Below, one piece after another: positions 1 through 4,689 of a stretch of DNA of 5,060 nt. A program made the translations under genes and the position numbers. The notes below the pieces were generated by a model. That model was not told the origin of the DNA and did not search any database. It worked only from the letters and a program-made list of their open reading frames with translations. The DNA comes from CAYLZW01 sp964388085 (lineage in GTDB: Bacteria > Myxococcota > UBA727 > CAYLZW01). Every line of letters starts with the position of its first letter. Position 1 is the stretch's first letter. Location of the stretch: positions 1-5,060 of the forward strand of contig CAYLZW010000396.1 in the NCBI GenBank assembly GCA_964388085.1, read 5' to 3'.

Positions 1-1
1 C

Positions 2-670
2 TCTGTGCTGAGCTTCGCCGCGATGCAGGCCGAGACGCCGTGGCACGGCGCGGGTTATCTGTCGGTGTACGCCGCCGGCATCTCGTTGCCTCTGCTTGCG
101 GTGTCGCTGGGAGCCGCGCGGGCGATGCGCTGGCTGAAGCAGCTTCGTGGCGCCCTTCCCAGGTTGGAGAAGGCGACCGGCCTTCTCCTCGTCGCGCTCG
201 GCGGCTGGACGCTGCTGCCGCTCCTGTCCGCACCCACCGACCAGGGCGCCGTCGCGAGCCACCCTCCTCTGGGCGCTGAGGTCACGTCGTGCGATCCTGA
301 CGCACCGGCGGGCCATCTCTGCGCGCTTCCTGCGGTGAAGAGTGGCTCCGAGGGCGAGGCGCCCGTCCCCATTCAGGGCGCCAGCATGCTCGAGTTCAGC
401 TCGGACGATTGCCCCGTATGTACCCGGATGCGGCCCGTGCTCGACAGGCTCGTGCGGGCGTGCGCTGACCTCGGTGACCGCATCGTCCGCGTGGACGTCG
501 CGACGCCGCACGGCAAGGCCTTGGCCGATCGCTTCGGAGTGCGTGGCACGCCCACGTTCATCCTCTTTGATGACGACGGTCGAGAGACGGACCGCCTGCT
601 CGGCGAGACCAGCCGCGAAGACGTGGCTGCGGCCGTGGAGCGTGCGACCGGATTCTCTTGCTGGGGCTGA
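2..670 (+). CDS. CcdA/DsbD-like thiol-disulfide transporter fused to thioredoxin domain, 3' part (5' end outside window)
   Basis: The frame is open to the left edge, so the gene starts upstream; the GTG at 5 is only an internal codon. Counting residues from that GTG, residues about 13-40 and 57-76 are hydrophobic and resemble the last membrane helices of the CcdA/DsbD transmembrane family. A Pro/Ser/Gly-rich linker follows (about 77-125), then a thioredoxin fold with a CPVC active site at 136-139 and the cis-proline motif GTPT at 181-184. Known role of the family: electrons pass from cytoplasmic thioredoxin through the membrane domain to a periplasmic thioredoxin domain, which reduces cytochrome c apoproteins or other periplasmic disulfides. 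The fused order, with thioredoxin after the last helix, matches a DsbD-type arrangement and places the domain in the periplasm. Three further cysteines are visible: C96 and C106 in the linker and C219 three residues from the end. The gene converges on the DUF6178-like gene with a 29-base gap. The fold assignment is solid; the substrate is unknown. Confidence 0.88.
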   Translation, partial: SVLSFAAMQAETPWHGAGYLSVYAAGISLPLLAVSLGAARAMRWLKQLRGALPRLEKATGLLLVALGGWTLLPLLSAPTDQGAVASHPPLGAEVTSCDPDAPAGHLCALPAVKSGSEGEAPVPIQGASMLEFSSDDCPVCTRMRPVLDRLVRACADLGDRIVRVDVATPHGKALADRFGVRGTPTFILFDDDGRETDRLLGETSREDVAAAVERATGFSCWG

Positions 671-672
671 TG

Positions 673-685
673 CCGCGCTGCGCGG
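673..685. terminator. weak GC hairpin between convergent genes
   Basis: CCGCG and CGCGG form a 5-bp stem around a CTG loop in the 29-base gap between two convergent stop codons. No T tract follows on either strand, so it does not look like a classical intrinsic terminator. Its position is the only reason to suspect a terminating role. Confidence 0.2.
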
Positions 686-699
686 GTGAGGTCGGTCGC

Positions 700-2055
700 T
701 CAACGAAGCGCCATTTCGAGCTCCTCCTCCGAGTACAGCACCCCGGCCTCTCTGGCCGACGCTAGCTTGGGGGCAGCGCCGGCGGCAAGGGCGCTGCTGG
801 CGCTGCGGAAGAGGAGGTCCGCCTCGCGCTGTCGCAGGATTTCGGCGAAATCGGCTGAGGTGCGGGCCTCTTGGTGCTGGCGCCGCGCCCGGAGCCCGAG
901 CACCGCGCCGTAGCAGACGGTGGCGATCACCGCTTCGGCCGCCTCCTTGGGGCGAAGGCGCGAGCCGTCCCGTTCGTGACCCGCGATCAGGACGTTTGCC
1001 AGGTAGGCAAGCTCCTCCATCCGCTCGTCGAAGACGTCCGGCTCGTCGCGACCGAGGTCGCGCAGCGCCTGGGTGAACACGCCGAGGGTGGTGGTCTGGG
1101 CGGACGAGCCACCGAGCGCGAGCCGGCCAGCGCCCGAACCCGTGTCGTCCAGCTCTCGCAGGACGGCGGTGGGAAGGAGGTGACTCGCCGTTTGGGCATC
1201 TCGACGGGGCGCCGCGCTTGGACGGGCCCGCTCGACGTCGCGGAAGTAGGCCCGGGTGAGGGGATCGCGCCCGAGCGGGCGCCGCTCGCTGGTTGGTGGC
1301 TCCAGCGCGAGCGAGAGGAACGCGCGCGCGGCTCGCGGTTCGACGTACCCTTGCTTGCTGCGGCGCTCCTCGCGCGCGGCCTCGACATCTTCGGCGAGGG
1401 ACTCACCTTCGGAGAGCACGGTCGAGAGCTCGTCGAGGTCGTCCAGGTGCCGGCTCCCGGCCCGCGCGAGACGGTCGAGGAGGCGAACGAGCAACGCGCG
1501 GTGGTTCTTGTCGAGCGCGAGCACCAGCGCCAGGACGGCGTCCCAACCGTCGTGCTGCTTCGCGACGAGGAGGTAGCCGTCGAGATCCTCGGTGAGCGCG
1601 CTCTCGAGGGATTTGTCGACCCGCCACGCCTCGTCCTCGTCGCCGTCGTTCAGCCGCTCGCGGAGCGCGTCCTCATCGAGCACCAGGAGGACGCCGCCCA
1701 AGGCGTGAGCCACGAAGTCTTCATCCAGCTCGGCGACGCGATCGGCGGCGACCTCGTCGCCGGTCTCGAGCAACACCTCGAGCCACACGACGAAGCGTTC
1801 AACATCGAGAGACTCGCGCTCGCCAGGGCGAGCGCTCACGAACAGATCCTCGTCGAACGCCTGAACGAGCTGCTCCGTCGTCGCGAGGGCGACGAGCTCA
1901 CCGGCATCTTCGATGCCCACCTTGCGGACCAACGCGGCGAAGGTCGGAGCGGGGAGCGCCTGGACCGTGCTCGCCAGATCGGGCAGCTCGATGAGGGTGT
2001 TCAACAGCGAGCGAGCTCTCGCCAGCCCCCGGGGGCCACGCCGGGTCAGCGTCAT
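700..2055 (-). CDS. uncharacterised acidic protein, DUF6178-like
   Basis: This 451-residue protein has no signal peptide and no membrane helix, so it is probably cytoplasmic. It is rich in Leu, Ala, Glu, Asp and Arg and looks almost entirely helical. It begins with a basic segment (RRGPRGLARARSLL), then a helical region with recurring 'L-D-E-D' turns (about 70-160), a QGYVEPRAARAFL segment at 235-247, a disordered Pro/Arg/Ser linker (about 252-325), and an EELAYLANVLIAG segment near 347-359. From memory these last two segments resemble the DUF6178 family of deltaproteobacteria and Myxococcota; I could not run a search. No catalytic motif is visible and I assign no function. The start is well supported: ATG at 2055 overlaps the TetR stop as ATGA and is preceded by GGGAGAGG seven bases upstream. 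The overlap implies translational coupling to the TetR gene and shared control by it. Confidence 0.85.
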   Translation of the reverse strand: MTLTRRGPRGLARARSLLNTLIELPDLASTVQALPAPTFAALVRKVGIEDAGELVALATTEQLVQAFDEDLFVSARPGERESLDVERFVVWLEVLLETGDEVAADRVAELDEDFVAHALGGVLLVLDEDALRERLNDGDEDEAWRVDKSLESALTEDLDGYLLVAKQHDGWDAVLALVLALDKNHRALLVRLLDRLARAGSRHLDDLDELSTVLSEGESLAEDVEAAREERRSKQGYVEPRAARAFLSLALEPPTSERRPLGRDPLTRAYFRDVERARPSAAPRRDAQTASHLLPTAVLRELDDTGSGAGRLALGGSSAQTTTLGVFTQALRDLGRDEPDVFDERMEELAYLANVLIAGHERDGSRLRPKEAAEAVIATVCYGAVLGLRARRQHQEARTSADFAEILRQREADLLFRSASSALAAGAAPKLASAREAGVLYSEEELEMALR

Positions 2056-2693
2056 CGTGCTGCCTCTCCCGGTCGAGCAGAGACGAAGAACGCCTTGAGC
2101 CCCGACAGGTGGTAGCTGCCCTGCAGGGCGACCGCCTCCCGCACGGCGCGCTCCGAGCGCTCCTCGGCGAGGATGGTCCCGAGAGTGGCGACGAACGCCT
2201 TGTAGATCCGCGTCAAGGCGCGTTTGCGCGCGGGCGTGACCGCGAACGTCGGGTACGTGGCGTAGGCGTGTTCGAGGGCCAGCTCGACGAGCAGCCGCAC
2301 GACGTCGCTGGCGAAGCGCTCGTGCTGCGTGCCTTGAGCGCGGAGGAGCAGGAACACGACCCGCTCTCGATGCGCGATCGTGAAGGCCAAGAGCTCCTCC
2401 GAGGCGCGCCGGTAAGGGTGGTCGTCGCCGAGGGCAGAGACGTCGGGCTCAGCGCGCAGCGCTTCGACCTGGGCTCGAATCCGGTGCTCGAGCTCCGCCG
2501 TGAACCCTCGCGGGATGAAGTCCGCGAACAGCTCGTCCTTGTTGGCGAAGTACTTGTAGAGGTTGCCGATGGAGGTGCCGGCGCGCTCGACGATGTCCGC
2601 GAGCGCGGCGCGCTCGAACCCGCCGTCGGCGAACGCCTCGGCGGCGGCCTTCCGGAGGGAGTCTCGGACTTCGGGCTTGGGTCGCTGCGCCAT
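2052..2693 (-). CDS. TetR/AcrR-family transcriptional regulator
   Basis: This 213-residue protein has the normal length for a TetR regulator. Its N-terminal DNA-binding domain spans roughly residues 9-55: helix 1 (VRDSLRKAAAEAFADGGF), then a helix-turn-helix in which ALADIVERAGTS is followed by the family signature IGNLYKYFANKDELF (42-56). The remaining helical domain (about 60-205) is the ligand-binding and dimerisation part; it is not conserved enough to predict a ligand. Known role: such proteins bind palindromic operators as dimers and release them on binding a small molecule. A strong palindrome directly abuts the start codon, so autorepression is likely. The stop codon overlaps the start of the DUF6178-like gene, which is therefore the most likely regulated partner. 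The methyltransferase ends 65 bases upstream on the same strand and may or may not be co-transcribed. Only a weak Shine-Dalgarno (AGG, eight bases before ATG) is present, and it lies inside the palindrome. Confidence 0.93.
   Translation of the reverse strand: MAQRPKPEVRDSLRKAAAEAFADGGFERAALADIVERAGTSIGNLYKYFANKDELFADFIPRGFTAELEHRIRAQVEALRAEPDVSALGDDHPYRRASEELLAFTIAHRERVVFLLLRAQGTQHERFASDVVRLLVELALEHAYATYPTFAVTPARKRALTRIYKAFVATLGTILAEERSERAVREAVALQGSYHLSGLKAFFVSARPGEAAR
2063..2070 (-). promoter_or_regulatory. ribosome binding site of DUF6178-like gene
   Basis: GGGAGAGG on the minus strand, seven bases before the ATG at 2055, lies inside the end of the TetR coding region. It fixes the start of the downstream gene and allows re-initiation across the 4-base overlap. 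Confidence 0.65.
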
Positions 2694-2716
2694 AAAGAGA
2701 ACCTAGGATTCTCTTT
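2694..2716. promoter_or_regulatory. candidate TetR operator palindrome
   Basis: Perfect 8-bp inverted arms AAAGAGAA (2694-2701) and TTCTCTTT (2709-2716) flank a 7-base centre, CCTAGGA, which is itself nearly symmetric (CCTAGG). The right end touches the TetR ATG on the minus strand. Length and symmetry fit a TetR dimer site. Its position means bound protein would cover the ribosome-binding region of the DNA and probably the transcription start. A+T-rich arms stand out in this G+C-rich sequence. Confidence 0.7.
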
Positions 2717-2736
2717 TGCCGCACGAGAGACGCCTG

Positions 2737-2742
2737 TGTCAA
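2737..2742 (-). promoter_or_regulatory. candidate -35 box upstream of TetR gene
   Basis: The minus strand reads TTGACA, a perfect match to the sigma-70 -35 consensus, 44-49 bases before the TetR ATG. The hexamer 17 bases downstream is GCAAAA, a poor -10. The better match, GAGAAT, lies 23 bases away, which is too far. If the box is used, the operator palindrome would overlap the -10 region and the transcription start. Confidence 0.35.
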
Positions 2743-2758
2743 GCACCCCTCCGAAAGA

Positions 2759-3388
2759 TCACGTCAACCGGCGCGCCCGGATGACCGCGTCGACGCCGGC
2801 GCCAGCGACCGCCCGAGGGCGCTCCTCGGCGATGAGCAGCTCCCAGTGCTCGCGGTCGAGCACCGCGACAGCGTCCTCGAGGGAGACCTGCACCTGGCCC
2901 GCGGCCGGCGTGGGCGCGCCGGTGGCCGGGTCGATGGGGCGATGGCCGATCATCAGCAGCGTGCCGCCCGCCGCGACGGCGTCCGCGAGCTTCTGGATCG
3001 CTGGCTGCACGGGGCCCGGGATGTGGACGTAGAGCGAGAGCACGAGGTCGAAGTGGCCGGAGGGCGGGGTCCAGGCCGCGAGTTCGCCCTCGATCCAGGT
3101 GATGCGCTCCCGAACCGCCGATCCGAGCGCGTCGGCCATCGCTCGGCCGTGGGCGAGCGCGCTCGCGGAGAAATCGACGGCCGTCACGTCCCAACCGCGC
3201 GAGGCGAGCCAGAGCGTCTCGGCGCCATGCCCGCAGCCGGCGTCGAGGGCGCGGCCTGGGCGCACGCTGGCGAGCGCGCTGACGAGCTCGGCGTTCGGCG
3301 GGCGCGCCTTGACCTTGTCAGCGTGCTCGTGGAGCGTCTTCGTCCAGAGCTGCTCCCAGAAGGCCTGGTCGTAGGTCGGCGGTGTCAT
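2759..3388 (-). CDS. class I SAM-dependent methyltransferase
   Basis: This 209-residue protein carries a complete Rossmann-fold methyltransferase core. Motif I, the SAM-binding glycine loop, is ALDAGCGHG at residues 47-55. Motif II is VTAVDFS at 68-74, where the acidic D72 would hold the ribose hydroxyls. A motif IV-like segment, FDLVLSLYVHI, lies at 113-123, and a later strand, GGTLLMIGH, at 141-149. The short N-terminal region with YDQAFWEQLW is typical of small cytoplasmic methyltransferases in the TehB/thiopurine-methyltransferase/UbiE-like group. The substrate cannot be told from sequence, so I give no symbol. The chosen ATG has a weak purine-rich site (GAAGAGA) about eight bases upstream. 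The gene ends 65 bases before the TetR gene on the same strand; a link in one transcript is possible but not shown. Upstream it is divergent from the nucleotidyltransferase gene. Confidence 0.9.
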   Translation of the reverse strand: MTPPTYDQAFWEQLWTKTLHEHADKVKARPPNAELVSALASVRPGRALDAGCGHGAETLWLASRGWDVTAVDFSASALAHGRAMADALGSAVRERITWIEGELAAWTPPSGHFDLVLSLYVHIPGPVQPAIQKLADAVAAGGTLLMIGHRPIDPATGAPTPAAGQVQVSLEDAVAVLDREHWELLIAEERPRAVAGAGVDAVIRARRLT

Positions 3389-3422
3389 GCGTGGTCTCTT
3401 CGCGTCTTCAGCCTAGCGGACC

Positions 3423-3548
3423 ATGGATCGGCTGGTGGTTCGGTTCGTTCCGCACCCTGCGGAACGCGGCGTTTTACGGAACTCGGCTGCAACCAGGTGC
3501 ATGAAATCAATCTCTAAATTTGCCGTATGTGTTGAATTAGGGAATTGA
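3423..3548 (+). CDS. possible small ORF (41 codons) overlapping nucleotidyltransferase start
   Basis: An open frame runs from ATG 3423 to TGA 3546-3548 and encodes about 41 residues ending in SKFAVCVELGN. An internal ATG at 3501 would give only 15 residues. Its stop overlaps the TTG start of the next gene by four bases (TTGA), the kind of overlap seen between coupled genes such as abiEi and abiEii. I recognise no family in it, see no good ribosome binding site before either ATG, and part of it is the hairpin region. It may be a leader peptide, a degraded remnant of a partner gene, or chance. Confidence 0.2.
   Translation: MDRLVVRFVPHPAERGVLRNSAATRCMKSISKFAVCVELGN
3446..3466. repeat. 9-bp perfect inverted repeat (hairpin)
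   Basis: CGTTCCGCA and TGCGGAACG pair perfectly around a CCC loop, a stable stem in either RNA. Neither strand has an adjacent T tract (GTTTTA begins five bases after the stem on the plus strand), and no plus-strand gene ends just before it, so a terminator is doubtful. An operator, a structured leader or a REP-like palindrome is more likely. Confidence 0.6.
3460..3487 (+). repeat. imperfect direct repeat, 17-base period
   Basis: CGGAACGCGGC (3460-3470) and CGGAACTCGGC (3477-3487) match at 10 of 11 bases. The first copy uses the right arm of the hairpin. With the inverted GTTCCG in the left arm, the CGGAAC core occurs three times within about 40 bases, as would suit a multi-site operator. 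Confidence 0.4.
3539..3542 (+). promoter_or_regulatory. weak ribosome binding site that questions the nucleotidyltransferase start
   Basis: AGGG lies only two bases before the TTG at 3545, closer than normally useful. An in-frame stop at 3533-3535 bars any earlier start, and no in-frame ATG or GTG occurs downstream until the codon inside the catalytic motif. The gene therefore has a poor start signal. Confidence 0.35.
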
Positions 3549-4090
3549 TAATTGGTGGCTCTCACCGTCCGCCGAACCACCGAGCTGTTTCCCTCGTCTT
3601 TCTCCGCGCGCTTGTCGCGAAGGGCGAGGACAAGGGGCTCGTTGCGCTCAAGGGCGGCTGCAACCTGCGCTTCTTCTTCGGCAGCACCCGCTACTCCGAG
3701 GACATGGATCTCGATGTGGTCGTGATCGCGAAGGAGACGCTCAGGAACAAGGTCGAGCGCCTGCTCAAATCGCTCGCGGTGACGGCGCCCCTCAGGATAC
3801 ATGGCATCACCCATACGGGCTACAGCCTGTATGGGAGCTACAACCAAGCGGACGACGTCACCTGGTTGATTCGTCCTCCCTGGGTCATCAGGTATCCCGA
3901 GCCAGCCGACGGACGACCCGAGCCCGCGGTCGAGTTGCTCGGGGAGACCGAGTATAGCGCGACGGACTACTTCGGAAACGAGGCATCGGACGCGGCGTTC
4001 TACGCCGCCGCCGCGATCCTCTTCGACGTTCCACCGAAGGCCGCGAAAAACCGGCGGTCCACGTTGCCCAAGCACGTCGGCCCGCGCTAG
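3545..4090 (+). CDS. AbiEii/AbiGii-like nucleotidyltransferase, orphan and possibly rearranged
   Basis: The 181-residue product has the signature of AbiEii-type toxin nucleotidyltransferases: a lysine-glycine-glycine loop in ALKGGCNLRFFF (34-45) followed by TRYSEDMDLDV (48-58), whose acidic residues (D53, D55, D57) would bind metal and nucleotide. Known family role: type IV toxin-antitoxin or abortive-infection enzymes of about 250-300 residues that transfer nucleotides to an RNA target and are controlled by the AbiEi protein. Here the N-terminal domain up to about residue 105 looks normal. Beyond that, the sequence (LIRPPWVIRYPEP onwards) does not resemble the family as I remember it, and the protein is short. 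No frame switch restores a familiar C-terminus: the other two frames meet stops. TTG at 3545 is the only usable start. No abiEi gene lies beside it. The catalytic motifs are intact, so it may still be an enzyme, or it may be a decaying or recombined gene. The acetyltransferase follows after nine bases. Confidence 0.75.
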   Translation: MIIGGSHRPPNHRAVSLVFLRALVAKGEDKGLVALKGGCNLRFFFGSTRYSEDMDLDVVVIAKETLRNKVERLLKSLAVTAPLRIHGITHTGYSLYGSYNQADDVTWLIRPPWVIRYPEPADGRPEPAVELLGETEYSATDYFGNEASDAAFYAAAAILFDVPPKAAKNRRSTLPKHVGPR

Positions 4091-4095
4091 AGGTG
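4090..4095 (+). promoter_or_regulatory. ribosome binding site of GNAT gene
   Basis: GAGGTG ends four bases before the ATG at 4100, and its first base is the last base of the nucleotidyltransferase stop codon. It supports this start and suggests that the two genes are translated from one message. Confidence 0.6.
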
Positions 4096-4099
4096 AGGG

Positions 4100-4651
4100 A
4101 TGGAGGAGGTCTATCGCACCCCCCGGCTGCTCCTCCGGCGCTGGAGGGCTTCCGATCGCGAGCCGTTCGCCCGGCTGAACGCCGATCCCGAGGTGATGGA
4201 GCACTTTCCGGACGTGCTCGATCGCTCGGCAAGCGACGCGCTCGTGGATCTCATCGAGCGGCGCTTCGCCGATCACGGGTTTGGGCCCTGGGCCGTCGAG
4301 GTCCCCGGTGGCGAGCGGGTCATTGGGTTCGTCGGCGTGGCGCGCGTCGGGTTCGATGCGCATTTCACGCCCGCCGTCGAGATCTTGTGGCGACTGGCGC
4401 GATCGTCATGGGGGCGGGGCTACGCGACCGAGGCGGCGCGCGAGGCGTGCCGGATCGCCTTTGCGGACCTACGCCTGCCATCGATCGTGTCGTTCACCGT
4501 GCCCGCGAACCTGCGATCGCGCGCGGTGATGGAGCGCCTCGGCATGACCCGCGACCCCAGGGAGGACTTCGATCATCCGAAGCTGCCCGAGGGGCACCGG
4601 CTGCGGCGGCACGTGCTCTATCGACTGTCGGCGGCGCTCTGGTCTGCTTGA
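4100..4651 (+). CDS. GNAT-family N-acetyltransferase, RimJ/RimL-like
   Basis: This 183-residue protein opens with the typical start of the RimJ/RimL-like (Acetyltransf_3) group, TPRLLLRRWRASDREPFARLN (7-27), followed by an ADPEVM-like segment. The acetyl-CoA pyrophosphate-binding loop is RSSWGRGYATEAA at 101-113 (R-x-x-x-G-x-G/A motif A). A motif B-like region, VPANLRSRAVMERLGM, lies at 134-149 with the usual Asn (N137) and the ERLGM ending. Known role: transfer of acetyl from acetyl-CoA to an amine. Members act on ribosomal protein N-termini, other proteins or small molecules, and the substrate here is unknown. The length is normal and the gene looks intact. It starts nine bases after the nucleotidyltransferase stop with a good ribosome binding site, so the two are probably co-transcribed, and it converges on the DNA glycosylase gene. 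Confidence 0.93.
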   Translation: MEEVYRTPRLLLRRWRASDREPFARLNADPEVMEHFPDVLDRSASDALVDLIERRFADHGFGPWAVEVPGGERVIGFVGVARVGFDAHFTPAVEILWRLARSSWGRGYATEAAREACRIAFADLRLPSIVSFTVPANLRSRAVMERLGMTRDPREDFDHPKLPEGHRLRRHVLYRLSAALWSA

Positions 4652-4661
4652 ACGCTGCACC

Positions 4662-4677
4662 GCAACGGATGCGTTGC
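4662..4677. terminator. small hairpin between convergent genes
   Basis: GCAACG and CGTTGC form a perfect 6-bp stem with a GATG loop in the 38-base gap between the GNAT and glycosylase stop codons. A shorter AGCG/CGCT pairing follows at 4681-4691. There is no T tract, so it is at most a weak or factor-assisted bidirectional terminator. Confidence 0.3.
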
Positions 4678-4689
4678 CAGAGCGGTCCG

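Larger units (their letters stand above)
3389..3544. other. divergent intergenic region with A+T-rich trough
   Basis: These 156 bases separate the methyltransferase from the nucleotidyltransferase. The left two-thirds are G+C rich and hold the 9-bp hairpin and direct repeat listed separately. From about 3501 composition falls sharply: I count 15 G/C in 50 bases (3501-3550), against about 60-67% in neighbouring genes. The trough could hold promoters for either gene, but I found no convincing paired -35/-10 hexamers; TTGCCG at 3520-3525 is the nearest plus-strand candidate and lacks a -10. A junction left by transfer of the nucleotidyltransferase gene is equally possible. Confidence 0.5.

Noticed and set aside
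871..2115. 414-codon open frame on the plus strand
   Set aside because: It is antisense to the DUF6178-like gene and its composition (runs of Arg, Glu, Val, Gly) is that of a G+C-bias shadow. The minus-strand gene has a good ribosome site and a coupled start.
2109..3032. 307-codon open frame on the plus strand across TetR and methyltransferase
   Set aside because: It spans two well-supported opposite-strand genes and the operator region, and shows no family signature.
2759..3388. Naming the methyltransferase as TehB or thiopurine methyltransferase
   Set aside because: Only the general Rossmann motifs are visible. Nothing diagnostic of either substrate class can be seen, so no symbol was given.
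3446..3476. Hairpin plus GTTTTA as an intrinsic terminator
   Set aside because: The T run is short and five bases from the stem, and no plus-strand gene ends upstream of it. On the minus strand there is no T tract at all.
2846..3517. 223-codon open frame on the plus strand across the methyltransferase
   Set aside because: It is antisense to a methyltransferase with complete SAM motifs, is Arg/Gly/Glu-rich and shows no domain; its tail simply runs into the intergenic region.
3413..4363. 316-codon open frame on the minus strand
   Set aside because: It runs antisense through the nucleotidyltransferase and into the GNAT gene, both of which have clear family motifs. It shows no recognisable domain.
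4100..4651. GNAT protein as a TacT/AtaT-type toxin of a toxin-antitoxin pair
   Set aside because: The sequence follows the RimJ/RimL-like pattern and length, and no small ribbon-helix-helix antitoxin gene precedes it.
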